NCBI RefSeq assembly: GCF_033118175.1
Contig: NC_083681.1
Coordinates: 14,898,001-14,962,000, forward strand
Direction: 5' to 3'
Source of the DNA: Dama dama
Lineage: Eukaryota > Chordata > Mammalia > Artiodactyla > Cervidae
DNA length: 64,000 nt
A program made the position numbers and the translations under genes. The notes under the pieces are model-generated. The model was not told where the DNA came from and ran no database searches. It saw only the letters and a program-made list of their open reading frames with translations. The first letter of the stretch is position 1, and the number at the start of each line of letters is the position of its first letter. This document shows, in pieces, positions 9,234 to 20,640 of this stretch.

Positions 9234-11239
9234 TGCTCATTTCCCTCCCTGAAAGTTTTGTTTGGTATGTGATGATATTTTACCCTCACACATCAATTAT
9301 TTTTAAGCAATTAAAAGGGAATATCTGCTTTCTTATTAGCATATAATAGTAATTTTCTTTCCTATGAAAGAAATATGAATTAAGGTTTTCTTCAAGCCTC
9401 AGATGCAATGTACCAATTCAGGTCCCATTGTCATTCTCACTTGTCTTACCTGTAGGAGGCAAGGCCGTTTTTCTTTTCAAACAACAGGAGTCTAGATACA
9501 TGAGCCATGATATCTGGTACTGTCATTTTACAATGCTGCAGTCTGGATGAATTGTCATTTAATAGCACCAACTAAATTGATCTCTATTTTAATAATTCAA
9601 AATATATATACTAACAGGACTGAAGCTGTGAAGAAGGATAATGTATACTGACCAATTTTTACATGTTTTATAATCCATCAAAAGGGGAATATTACCTTTG
9701 GGTACAATTTATTTTTCTTTATCATAAAATTCTACCATAGTTAGAACAGTCATATAAATAAAAAAAATGAGTCACTTGCAGAGGTAATGAAAGGAAACCC
9801 ATTCAATCATCCTTCTGATGATTCCTTCTGGCTTTTTTGACAGCTGAAGACACCAAAGTGCAATCAAACGCCTTCAGCACAGTAATGAAAAATGTAAGCA
9901 TCAAGCAAATTTGTCCACATGAAATAATTGACAATGGTATAGTGAGATTCAATTCAGTGGCTTATAAAATACAAGAATCTGATCTAAATTAATTTAGAAT
10001 TACAAAGCACAAGAAGCATATGTTATTTGGCAAACTAAAGAAATGGATCAACATGTTTCTATTTGTATATATATTGCCTACATTCATTCCTTGTGCAAAG
10101 AAATAAAAGCATAAGCATGTTATGATTTTTAAAGAATGCTCTTAATCCTCCTTCTCTGCTTTTCTGTAAAAATGTATAAATAGTCCTGTTCTCTGAGTAC
10201 AAATGACTTCATGCATAAGAATCAGGAGGCCAAAAGAGAAATGAAAAACAAAGGCATAAAATATCGATTAACTGAAACAACAGATTCAAAGTTGCCTTTC
10301 CTGAATATCCTTTAATTCAAAACAAAGGTTTCTTTATGCAAAATGGAAAAGGATTTAAATGTAAGCAAGTTTATGAATAAAATTATGTCATTTTAAAAGT
10401 CATTTTTTCCCCCCTTGATGACGGTTTCTTTTCAATTTTATTGATATAATTCAGAATAAGGATGTAAAAAAGCAATGTAAATAACATACTCAATAACTAA
10501 AAGCATGCCAGTGAAAGTCATTCTCTGAAGTTTAGAACTCTAAATGTGATGAAAACATTACAAGTTTGCACTCTGGGACTTTAGGCATAAGGAATATACA
10601 TAGACATTTTCTATATAGCCAAAATGATATGCTGTGGATCAAGGAAACTGATTCCTCTATCTGTCTAAAATTATACTTACCCTAAAAGCAGAAGGAATTC
10701 CTTAAACAATTGATAAGACACGATCAGTGATTTCTACTCACTTTTACAAGATAAAAGAAAAAGACATAAATATTGATCATGATGCTTGAAAAATCTATCC
10801 TCTTTTAACACTATGTAAAAAGCCAAAAATCATACTTGATTTGCTACAGAAAATAAAAAACCTGGTTTTCATTGTTCACTGCTGACAAAAATATAAGGGG
10901 GCTGATAGAAAATTCCAATGAGTTATTTTTCTTGTAACTCATCCATCTACAGTGCAACTTTTGCACAGCTTTTCTTTATTGGCACGAAACATCAATGTCA
11001 ACTACGTTTGAAGAGTATTTAAGCTTTCATTACAGCAACATCTTTCAAGATTTTTTCAACTTTAAGTCTTTTGTTGTATCATTTGTATGATTCATTTATA
11101 TCAGTAGCATTCTGATTAATTTCATCTTATGGCCAAGGGGTGTAACAGATGCACTTTGTTGTGTTTGTTTTCCTTTTAGTTTCTTTTGGGACTTATCTAA
11201 CAAAAATGAATATTATAAATACTTGCCTAACATGAAGAC
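9234..11239. other. Unassigned AT-rich stretch
   Basis: About 2 kb with no repeat family and no coding frame that I recognise. All frames are short. It could be ordinary unique intergenic or intronic DNA. Confidence 0.5.
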
Positions 11240-11253
11240 CATCAATTTTTTTT

Positions 11254-11410
11254 TCATTTATTTTTATTAGTTGGAGGCTAATTACTTTACAATATTGTAG
11301 TGGCTTTTGTCATACATTGACATGAATCAGCCATGGATTTACATGTATTCCCCATCCCGATCCCCCCTCCCACCTCCCTCTCCACCCGATTCCTCTGGGT
11401 CTTCCCAGTG
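11254..11410 (-). mobile_element. Ruminant LINE-1 3' end with 14-bp target duplication
   Basis: The minus-strand copy of the L1 3' end also seen at 7397 ('TTAGTTGGAGGCTAATTACT', 'GAATCAGCCATGGATTTACA' on the plus strand). It is flanked by an exact direct repeat CATCAATTTTTTTT at 11240-11253 and 11411-11424, the target-site duplication. Only about 155 bp of element was inserted. Confidence 0.85.
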
Positions 11411-11569
11411 CATCAATTTTTTTTAAAGTTTTTTACTTCAGGGGTTTATAAGTCATCAACAAGGTATGACAGAAAGTGAGCTCCTATATATTGAATTAGA
11501 AATTTTTAAGATTTAGAGATTTTATATGCCTTGTAATTTGTTCATTACAATAGTACAGCAAAGTTTTTA

Positions 11570-11690
11570 TATTATCCCTAATTTACAGATGATAAAACTG
11601 AGTGTTATAGAGATTAAGAAACTTCCCCCAAGATCATATATAACTATAGGTAAGAACCAGGTCAAAGGCACAGATTTGCCTAGCTTTAAA
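11570..11690 (-). repeat. MIR SINE fragment
   Basis: 'CTAATTTACAGATGATAAAA', 'CTGAGTGTTATAGAGATTAA' and 'CCAAGATCATATATAACTA' follow the order of the MIR complement (..CCCATTTTACAGATGAGGAAACTGAGG..). Confidence 0.55.
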
Positions 11691-11867
11691 GATTAAATAC
11701 TTAATGTAAATAACACCTCAACCTGCAAAAGAAGAAAAAAATATGATTTTCACTTAAATAGATACATAAATATTCAGCAAAAATGTTATTTGTATACAAT
11801 TTTATTAAAAAAGAATTATTAGTAAGACTAGAACTAGAGGAGGAATTTCCACAACCTGGTGAAGTAT

Positions 11868-12892
11868 ATTTTGTTGTTGTTGTTCAGTGGCCCATTCATG
11901 TCTGATTCTTTGTGACCCCCTGGACTGTGGCACACCAGACCTCCCTGTCCAAATTATGTCTATTTCATAGGTGATGCCATCCAACCATCTCATCCTCTGA
12001 CAGCCTCTTCTCCTGACCTCAATCTTTCCTAGAATCAGGGAATCCATCCAATGAACTGGCTGTTCATATCAGGTGACCAAAATACTGGAGCTTCAGCCTC
12101 ACTATCAGTCCTTTCAATGAGTATTCAGAATTGATTTCCCTTAAGATTGATGGTTTGATCTCCTTGCAGACCAAGGGTCTCTCAGGAGTCTTCTCCAGCA
12201 CTGCAGTTCAAAGGCATCAACTTTTTGGCACTCTGTCTTCTTTACGATCCAGCTCTCCCAACTGTATGTGACCACTGGGAAGACCATAGCTTTGACTATA
12301 CAGATGTTTGTCTGCAGAGTAATGTCTCCCTTTTTCAAACATTATCTAGTTTTCCATAGCTTTCCTGCTGAAAAAGCAATTGTCCTTTGATTTTATGGCT
12401 GCAGTTACCATCTGTAGTGATTTTAGAGCCCAAGAAGAGGAAATCTGTCACTATTTCCACATTTTCCCATCTATTTGCCATGAAGTAATGGGGCCGGATG
12501 TCATGATCTTAGTTGTTTGTTTTTTTTTTTTTTAATTTAATATTTAGTATTAAGCCAACTCTTTCACTCTCCTACTTCACCCTCATTGAGAGGCTCTTTA
12601 GTTCCTCTTTGCTTTCTGCCATTAGAGTGGCATCATCTGCATATCTGAGGTTGTTGATGTTTCTCCCACCTATCTTGATTCCAGCTTGTAACTCATCCAG
12701 CCTGGCATGTCTCATGATGTGCTCAACATCTATAGTTTTAATAAACATGGTGACAACAGGCAGCGCTGTCATACTCCTTTCTCAATCCTGAACCAATCAG
12801 TTGTTTCATACAGGAATCTAATTATTGTTTCTTGACCCTCATACAGGTTTCACAGAAGTCAGGTGAGCTGGTCTATTATTTCCATCTCTTTA
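11868..12892 (-). mobile_element. BovB, RT active-site region to 3' end
   Basis: The plus strand begins with the complement of the BovB 3' end ('CAGTGGCCCATTCATGTCTG'). Going right it moves upstream through the C-terminal domain into the reverse transcriptase. Minus-strand coding pieces are visible at 12572-12772 (ending ..INNLRYADDATLMAES), 12141-12338 (CWRRLLRDPWSARRSN) and 11805-12047 (RMRWLDGITYEIDI). They lie in different frames, so the ORF is broken at least twice. The copy is cut at about 12892, just before a Bov-tA. Confidence 0.9.
12572..12772 (-). pseudogene. BovB reverse transcriptase fragment with YADD box
   Basis: 66 codons on the minus strand covering the catalytic palm of the RTE-type reverse transcriptase. 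The YADD box that holds the two metal-binding aspartates is encoded at 12632-12643. Upstream motifs are in another frame and the downstream part ends at a stop. A non-functional remnant of BovB ORF2. Confidence 0.8.
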
Positions 12893-12896
12893 ATTG

Positions 12897-13090
12897 GGTT
12901 TGCCTTGTGGCTCAGCTGTTAAAGATCCACCTGTAATGTGGGGACCTGATTTCGATCCCTGGGTTGGGAAGATCCCCTGGAGAAGGGAAAGGCTACCCAC
13001 TCCAGCATTCTGGCCTGGAGAATTCCATGGACTGTATAGTCCATGGGGTCGCAAAAAGTCAGACACGACAGAGCAACTTTCACTTTCACT
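12897..13090 (+). repeat. Bov-tA SINE
   Basis: 'GGGTTTGCCTTGTGGCTCAG', 'TCGATCCCTGGGTTGGGAAG', 'CCATGGGGTCGCAAAAAGTC' and 'GACACGACAGAGCAACTTTC' are the usual Bov-tA blocks in order. It lies between BovB pieces of opposite orientation. Confidence 0.9.
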
Positions 13091-13375
13091 TCCCTTTGGA
13101 CAGCAAGGGGATCAAATCACTCAATCCTAAAGGAAATCAACCCTGAATGTTCATTGGAAGGACTGATGCTTCAGCTGAAGCTCCAATACTTTGGCCACCT
13201 GATGTGAAGAAATGACTCACTGGAAAAGACCCTGATGCTGGGAAGACTGGGGGCAAAAGCAGAGGATGAGATGGTTAGATAGCATCACTGGTTCAATGGA
13301 CATGAGTTTGAGCAGACTCCTGGAGAAAGTGGAGGACAGAGGAGTCTGGCATGCTAGAGTCCATGACATTGAAGC
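13091..13375 (+). mobile_element. BovB 3' fragment, plus strand
   Basis: Begins in the C-terminal domain ('TGGACAGCAAGGGGATCAAA'), runs through 'TTCATTGGAAGGACTGATGC' and 'ATGAGATGGTTAGATAGCAT', and ends near the 3' UTR. Its first 121 bases have an inverted partner at 13377-13497. Confidence 0.85.
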
Positions 13376-13376
13376 T

Positions 13377-13613
13377 CTTCACATCAGGTGAGCAGAGTAT
13401 TGGAGTTTCAGTTTCAGCATCAGTCCTTCCGATGAATATTCAGGACTGATTTCCTTTATGATTAACTGGTTGGATCCCCTTGCAGCCCAAGAGACTCTCA
13501 AGAGTCTTCTCCAACACTATAGTTCTAAGGCATCAATTCTTTGGTGCTCAGCCTTCATTATGGTCCAACTCTCACATCCATACATGACTACCGGAAAAAC
13601 CATAGTTTTGACT
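13377..13613 (-). mobile_element. BovB internal fragment, minus strand
   Basis: The plus strand shows the complement of the BovB C-terminal domain: 'GGAGTTTCAGTTTCAGCATC', 'CTCTCAAGAGTCTTCTCCAA', 'CTCACATCCATACATGACTA'. It is truncated at both ends and abuts L1 sequence on the right. Confidence 0.85.
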
Positions 13614-15394
13614 GGTTTCTTTCTTTTGAACACAGCTGTCCAGTTTTCCCATCATCATTCACTGATGATACTCTCCTCCTCCCATTTTATGTACTTGGCT
13701 CCAATTTTCATAAATTAATTGACCATATAAGTGTGAGCTCTTTTAGGCTCTTTATTCTGTTCCGTTGGTCCACAAATCCATGTTTATGTCAATACCATAC
13801 TGCTCTGATTTCTATAGCTTTTAAGTATAGTTTGAAATCAGGGAACACAAAACCTCTAGTCTTGCTCTTCTTTCTCAGGATTGTTTTGTCTCTTCAGGGT
13901 CTTTTGTACTACCATACAAATTTTAGAATTTTTTTTTTTTTTTTTTTTTGGTTCTGTGAAAAATACTGTTGGAATTTTGATAGGGACTGCATTGAGTCTA
14001 TAGATTTCTTTGGGTACCATGAACAATTTAACAGTATTAAATCTTCCATTCATTGAGCATGGAATATCTTTCTTTATGTGTATCATCTTAAGTTTCTTTC
14101 ACTGATGTCCCTTAGTTTTCAGTGTATAGGTCATTCACCTTTGGGTTAAATTTGCTCCTAGATATTTAATTCTTTTTGATGTGAGTGTAAATGGGATAGT
14201 TTTCTTAATTTCTTTTTCTGGTAGTTCATTGTAGTGTATAGAAGTGCAACAGATTTGTATATTAATTTTTAGTCCCATAACTACTGAATTCATTTATTAG
14301 TTTTAACAACTTTTAGGTACATTCTATAGGGCTTTCTATATGTAGTATCATGTCACTTGTAAATACCCTTACCCCTTCCTCTCCAATTTGTATGCTTTTT
14401 ATTTCTTTTCTTGTGTAATTGCTGTGACTAGGGCCACCAATACTGTGTTGAACAAAGTAGGCTGAGTGAGTATCCTCATCTTATTTTTGTTCTTAGCAGA
14501 AAAGCTTTTAGCTTTTCATCACTGAGTATGATATTATTGGTGAGTCTGTGATGATGATATGTATTATGCTCAGGCACATCTATACCCACTTTGTCAGGAG
14601 ATCTTTATCGTAAATGAATCCTGGATTTCATCAAATGATTTTTCTACATCAATTGTAATGATCATGTGATATTTGTCTTTCATCTTGTTAATGTGCTTTA
14701 TCACCTTGATTTGTGGATATTGAACTATCCTTGCACCCCTGGAATAAATCCTACTTGATCGTGGTATAGGATCTTTTTAAAGTAGTGTTTAATTTTGTTG
14801 AGGATTTTTGCATCCATGCTTAACTGAGATATTGGCTTGTAATTTTCTTTCTTTCTTTCTTTCTTTTTGTGGTGTCTTTGTCTGGTGTTGATAATGCTGG
14901 TCTTTTTAAATGAATCTGAAAAATTTCCATCTTCTGTAAGTTTGGGAAGGGTTTAAGAAGGGCAGGTATTACATCTTTGAACATTCAGTAGAATTCATCA
15001 ATGAAGGCATGTAATCCTAGACTTTTGCTTGTTGGGTGGTCTTTGATTACTGATTGAATCTAGTTATTTTTAATTGATATAGTTAGATTTTCTATATCTT
15101 CATGATTCAGATTAGAAGATAGTGTGTTTCTAGGAATTTATACATTTCTTGAAGGTTGTTCAATTTGTTGGGAGATAATTGTTCATAGTGATTTCTTAGA
15201 TCTTTTTTATTTCTGTGAGTGAGTCATTGAATCTGCTTTTGATTTTTTATTTTATTTATTTCATCCTTCTACCTTCTTCCTTGGTACGTTTAGCTAAAGA
15301 TTTGTCAATTTTGTTTATCATTTCAAAGCGTGAGCTCTTAGTTTCATTGATATTTTCTATTGTCAATTTCATCTCTATTGCCTTTCTTGTCCTT
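13614..15394 (-). mobile_element. LINE-1 ORF2, antisense segment
   Basis: The plus strand carries the complement of L1 ORF2 from near its 3' end leftwards into the RT region. Landmarks are 'TTCTGTTCCGTTGGTCCACA', 'ATACCATACTGCTCTGATTT', 'TTGATAGGGACTGCATTGAG', 'TTCATCAAATGATTTTTCTA' and 'TTTGTCAATTTTGTTTATCA'. It is decayed by stops and contains a T26 run (about 13925-13950) and a (TTTC)n run (about 14843-14870). Confidence 0.75.
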
Positions 15395-15622
15395 CCTCGC
15401 TTCTCTATCCCCTCTGGGAAATACCAGTTTATTCTCTATATCCATGAGTCTGTTTCTGTTTTGTAAAGTCATTCATTTGTTTCATTTTTTCTTAGATTCC
15501 AGATATAGGTGAAAATATATACTGTTTGTCTTTTGCTGTCTGACTTATTTCATGAAACATCATAGCCTCTAGATCCACCTGTGTTGTTGTAAGTGACAGG
15601 ATTCCATTCTTTCTTATGGCTG
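15395..15622 (-). mobile_element. LINE-1 3' UTR fragment, antisense
   Basis: 'CATGAGTCTGTTTCTGTTTT', 'TCATTCATTTGTTTCATTTT' and 'CTTTCTTATGGCTGAGCAGT' are complements of L1 3' UTR text. It is out of order relative to the ORF2 segment to its left, so this is a separate piece or a rearranged one. Confidence 0.6.
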
Positions 15623-16130
15623 AGCAGTCAGACAACCTGATTAAAAAATAGGCAAAAGAATAGAATAGACATTTTTTCTAAGAAGATATACAGGTGGCCA
15701 ATAAGCACATGAAAATATGTTCAGCTTCAATCATCAAAGAAATATAGTTCTAAAGCAATGAGATATCAACTTACACCTGTTAGAATAGCTATCATCAAAG
15801 TCTACAAATAGCAGAATGCTGGTGCAGAGGTGGAAAAAAGGAAGGAGCCAAAGTACTCTGTTGGTGAAAATGTAAATTGGTGCAGCAACTACAGAGAATG
15901 GTACGGAGGTTCGTCAAATACCTGAAAGTAGAACTATCATATGATCCATCAGTTTCATTCATGGATATATATCTGAAGAAAATGAGAACACTAATTTGAA
16001 AACATACATGCACTCTGATGTTCCTAGCAGTATTATTTACAGAAGATAAGATATGGAAGCAATAGATAAATGTATAAAGAAAATGGAATATATATGTATA
16101 CACATATATACAGAAAAATACATATATGCA
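15623..16130 (+). mobile_element. LINE-1 ORF2 3' end, sense segment
   Basis: 'TAAAAAATAGGCAAAAGAAT', 'AAGCAATGAGATATCAACTT', 'ATGGTACGGAGGTTCGTCAA' and 'TGTTCCTAGCAGTATTATTT' are sense L1 ORF2-end landmarks. It points the opposite way to the piece on its left. Confidence 0.7.
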
Positions 16131-16159
16131 CATATATTCCTTTTACATCTAAACTGAGT

Positions 16160-18300
16160 TTAGATATGTATATAGGTACTCCCATTTAGCTAATTGTTTA
16201 TCGTTACTTTTACAGTTCTTCTCTGTCCAATTTTTCTTCTCTTCCTCTCTTCCCTTCTAGTTTGATGATTTTCTTTTGTGTTTAATTCTCTTTCTGATTT
16301 TTTGTGTGTTTAGTATATATTTTTGTTTTCTGGTTACCATGATAATCACATATATCATTCAATGTATGTAATAGTATATCTTATGTTGATAGCAACTTAA
16401 AATTGAACACACTTAACAATTCATTTTTTCTCCCTTCACCAATGTTTTATATTTTTTATGTAACATTATACATTTTATTATTTTGTGTCTCTTCTATCAA
16501 ATTGTTTTAAGTTTACTTAAATATTTTAACTTTACTATTTTTGTGTTTTAACCTTCATAGTAGCTTTAGAAGTGACTAATCAACTAACTTTAGAATATAT
16601 TTACCTTTTCCACTGAGGCTTTTATTTTTGTAAGTTTCCTTATTATTAATTAATCTCATTCATTTTCAACAAGAAGAAATCCCATCATTACTTTTTCTAA
16701 GGCTGGTTTAGTAGTGAGAATTTTTCTAGCTTTTGCTTGCCTGGAAAGCTTTTATTTGTCTTTCTGCTCTTAATGATAACCTTGTCAGATAGAGTGTCCT
16801 TGGTTAGAAGTGCTCTTTTTTTTTTCGTTTCATCTCTTTGAATATCTTATTTGGAATTCTCTAAGGTTTGTGGACTTGTATGTCTATTTCCTTCTCTAGG
16901 TAGGGAAGTTTTCAGTCATTATTTAAATATTTTTTCTGACCCTTTCTCTATTCTCTTTCTGAGAATGTTTTTCTCTTCACAGCTCTATTTTGGTGAGTCC
17001 CATTGCCTTGGGTTACAACTCACTGATCTGTTCTGCTTCATCCAGTCTGGTTTTTAATCCCCCTAGTGTATTATTCAGTCAGTTATTGTATTCTTCAGAT
17101 GTGTGATTTCTGTTTGGTACTTTCTTATTTGTTGAAATTCTCACTGTGTTCATTCATTTCTCTCCCAACTGCAGTGAGCAGTCACTGTGTTCATTCATTT
17201 CTCTCCCAACTGCAGTGAGCCTCTTTATGACCATGGCTTCGGATTCTTTACCATATAGATCACTTACCTTCCTACTATTAATGTTTTTTTCTGAAGTTTT
17301 GTCTCGTTCTTTTGTTTGGAACATGTTTCTCAGTTTTGTCATTTTGCGCAACTCTCATCAGGCCAAAGAGCTACTTATCCCAGTCTTGAATGAGAAGCTT
17401 TGTGTAGTTAATGAATCTTCTCTTTCATCCTTGCCCTAGCTCTTGGTTATCTCTTGAACCTTTGTGATAGTCTGCACCTCTTTGTCTATTCTTAATGTGT
17501 CCCCATTGTTGAGGATGTACCCAAACCTGTCAGTGTTCCAAGAGGAAGAATCTCATTTAGCCCCTCATTTCAGACTGTTGAAAGTCAAACCCTCAGGCAC
17601 AACTTTAACATATAAAAGTATATACAGTCCTGTGGGGCAATAATTGTCATTCCTGCTGGTCTCCAGTCCAAGAGATCTAGATATGTCTTCTGGGCAAGAG
17701 TTGCAAAATCAAACCTCCAGACAAGTATATTGATTCCTTTCTTGTTTATAAGAGTTTATAGGAAGACTTGTTGAGTTATAGTGAAGCCAAAGAAGCACAC
17801 ATGGACATGGTCTCCCTGCCTATGCTTCCTAAACGTGCTTCCCTAGCTCCTAGATGTGTGAGAAACCTGAAGCTTTTCACTCAGGCTGAAACTTCAAGCT
17901 AAATTATCTTTTCCCCATGAAGCCTGGGGTTGCATTTCAGTCTGCTCTCTGTTCAGTGTCCTAGGGAGTAAAGTAGCCTTCTAAGAACTGTCTTTCAGAT
18001 TGTTATAGTCCCATGGAGCTCAGAAATACCAGCCCCCTTGGCCACTTTGGCCAGAATATCAAGAGGAATCTTCTGTGTAGATTGCACACATCTTCTGGCT
18101 TTGGCAAAGCAGCTGAAGAGTATAGAGGGTGGGCACACTCACCAGCTTCAGAAAGACCAGGAAAATGCCTTTAGTGTGCATACCCACCAATTTCAACAAT
18201 GCAGCAGGAAAGCATCTTACCTTTGCCTGCATCAGCAAACAGTTGACTAGTTGTCATAACCTCTGCTCTCCCTGCAATAGCAATGTGGTGGGAGGATGTC
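16160..18300 (-). mobile_element. Probable old LINE-1 (L1M) 5' region, antisense
   Basis: Resembles the complement of L1M 5' UTR: 'TTTTCTGGTTACCATGATAA', 'AGCTTTTGCTTGCCTGGAAA', 'GTCCTTGGTTAGAAGTGCTC', 'TCTGTTTGGTACTTTCTTAT', 'TTTTGTTTGGAACATGTTTC'. Identity weakens right of about 17450, so the right half is a guess. No coding content. Confidence 0.45.
17141..17220. repeat. 41-bp tandem duplication
   Basis: Copy one at 17141-17181 and copy two at 17182-17220 share 39 consecutive identical bases, from TCACTGTGTTC to CTGCAGTGAGC. The lack of differences implies a recent event in otherwise old sequence. Confidence 0.95.
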
Positions 18301-18310
18301 ACGTTTAATC

Positions 18311-18490
18311 TCAGTGAAAGTGAAAGTAGCTCAGTTGTGTCCAACTTTTTGCAACCCCATGGTTTGTACCCCACCAGGCTCCTCTGTCCATGGAACTCTC
18401 CAGGCAAGAATACTGGAGTGGGTAGCCATTCCTTTCTCCAGGGGATCTTCTTGACCCAGGGATCAAACCAGGGTCTCCTGCGTCACAGGA
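18311..18490 (-). repeat. Bov-tA SINE
   Basis: Complement of Bov-tA: 'CTCAGTTGTGTCCAACTTTT', 'CAGGCTCCTCTGTCCATGGA', 'CCATTCCTTTCTCCAGGGGA', 'CCAGGGATCAAACCAGGGTC'. Confidence 0.9.
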
Positions 18491-18974
18491 GAGCTCAAAT
18501 GTCTACTTGTATTAAGAGAGTAGTTGGAGAGTGCAGTAATTGTATCCACAAACTTCTCAATCTCAGGGAGTTTTCAACTGCCCCATATTTCTTCAGTAGT
18601 TGCTTTTAGATCAACAAATGAGTATTCTTCACATATTGTCTAGATGCCTTTCAAATAGCTGTTTTTATGCTAGGCCTATTGGCAAGTGAGACTGCATGTG
18701 AGATCTTTAAAAGGGGAATTCAAGTTTCTTTGGGTTCCTTGGACATCAGTCCTATTGGCTTCTTAAGGTGAACAATCTGTGGTGCAGATCCCAGGGGTCA
18801 GGAGTCTGATGTGTCTGGTGAGGTCCCTACCAATTATGTGTTCTTGCACTAAGGATGGAGTTTTTGTGAGACTCTGTCTCTGACTACCCTACCCATCTTG
18901 ATGCGGTGCATTTATCCTTTAATGTGGAGAAGTAGTTCGTCTAGTTTCCAGACTTTTTTTTTCCAATGATAATG
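18491..18974. other. Unassigned, possibly L1M 5' region continued
   Basis: Sits between a Bov-tA and an antisense L1 ORF2. Text such as 'GGTGCAGATCCCAGGGGTCA' is not coding. I cannot place it with confidence. Confidence 0.35.
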
Positions 18975-20640
18975 ATCTATATGTAGCTGTAGATTTTATG
19001 TGTTAGCTTATGTAAAATTCCCCTGGAATCTTGAGTGAGGTTGCATTGGATCTACAGATGGCTTTGGGTAGTATGGATATTTTTACAATATTAATTCTTC
19101 CAATACACAAACACAAGATATCTTTTCATTTACTTGTTTCTTTTTCAACTTCTTTCATCAATATCTTATTGTTTTTAGTGTAGAAATGTTCATGTGCTTG
19201 GTTAAATTTATTCCTAAGTACTTTATTGATATTATCATAGATGGAGTTATTTTATTTCTTTTTCAGATATTTTATCATTAATGTAAAGAAGTGCTACTGA
19301 TTTTTATATGTTGAGTTTGTATCTTGCAACTTTACTAACTTTTTAGATTAGATCTATTAGTTATTTGGTGGATTTTTTTAGGATTTTCTCTATACAAAAT
19401 CATGTAATCTGCAAATAGAAACAATTTTACCTCTTCCTTTCCAATTCTTATGCCTTTTATTGCTTTTACTTACTTGATTGCTCTGGCTTGGACTTCCAGT
19501 TCCATGTTGAAATTCAGTAAAAAGTGGGCACCTTTGTTTTCTTAGAGGAAAATATTTCAAAGCTATTGCTAGCCAGTACGATATTAGCTGTGAGCTTGCC
19601 ATATATGCTCTTTATTATATTGATGTATGTCCCTTCTGTATTTAATTTGTTAAGAGTTTTTCTCTTGAATAGATGCTGAATTTTGTCAAATGCCTTCTCT
19701 GCATCTATAGAGTTGATTATATGATTTTTACCTTTCATTCTATTAATGTGAGGAATTTCATTTTTTAATTTTGTGTATTGAAACTTTATTAGATTCCAGG
19801 GAGGAATTCCACTTGATCATGATGTGTGATCTTTTTGATGTATTCTGAAACTCAGTTTGCAAGTATTTTGTTGAGAATTTTTACATCTATACTCACCAGA
19901 AATAATGGCCTTTAGTTTTATTTGTGTAATATTCTTATATGGCTTATATGAGCATATTGCTTGCCTTATAAAATGCATTTCAATATTTTGAAAGATCTAA
20001 GAATTGGCATTTATTCTTTAAATCTTTGGTAAAATTCACTGGTGAAGCCATGTAGTTCTGAGTTAGTTTTTCTTTTTCTCCCCCTTGGGAAAGCTTTATT
20101 TAACTTATTATTATTATTGTGTTAATGTCCTTGTTTAATATGGGTATGCTCAGATTTTTTCTTAATTATTCTGCCTTGATAGGTTATATATTTCTAAGAA
20201 TTTAATAATTTCTCCAGGGTTGTTCAGTTTATTGGCATATAGTGGTTCATAGTAATCTCATGATCTTTTGTATTTCTGTAGCTCAGTTATAAGACTTCTC
20301 TTGTATTCTTAATTTTGTGTATTTGGAATCTGTCCTTTTTTCTTGGTTATGCTAGCTAAAGCTTTGTCAATTTTGTTTATCTTTTCAGAGAAACAACTGT
20401 TAATTTTGTTCATTTTTTATAGTTTTTCTGTTCTTTATTTAATTTATCTTTAATCTTCATTTTTCCCTTCTTTCTGCTAACTTTAAACTTAGTTTGTTCT
20501 TTTTCTAGTTCTTCAAAAGTGTAAAATTAATTTGTTTATTTGAGATCTTTCTTTTTTTGTGACATATATGTTTATTGTTGTAATCTTCCCTGTTAGAACT
20601 GCTTTTGCTACATCTCAGAAGTTTTGCATCTTGTGTGTAC
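18975..20640 (-). mobile_element. LINE-1 ORF2, antisense (inverted) segment
   Basis: The plus strand reads the complement of L1 ORF2 from near its 3' end to the N-terminal RT part. Landmarks are 'TACAGATGGCTTTGGGTAGT', 'TTTGTCAAATGCCTTCTCTG', 'TTCCACTTGATCATGATGTG' and 'AGCTTTGTCAATTTTGTTTA'. A minus-strand frame at 19514-19738 keeps RT text (IDAEKAFDKIQHLFKRKTLN). Together with 20641-21760 it has the layout of a 5'-inverted L1. Confidence 0.75.
19514..19738 (-). pseudogene. LINE-1 reverse transcriptase fragment
   Basis: 74 codons on the minus strand, with IDAEKAFDKIQHLF (RT motif containing the first catalytic aspartate) followed by LNKLNTEGTYINIIKSIYGK. The family continues into a glycine-rich motif and the FADD box, but here the frame stops first. 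A dead remnant inside an inverted L1 segment. Confidence 0.75.

Noticed and set aside
14843..14870. Short tandem TTTC and other simple repeats as possible CRISPR-like arrays
   Set aside because: Simple microsatellites in a mammalian genome; no repeat-spacer pattern anywhere.
16851..17439. Plus-strand frames of 68 and 97 codons
   Set aside because: Hydrophobic text from T-rich antisense L1-like DNA; no conserved domain.
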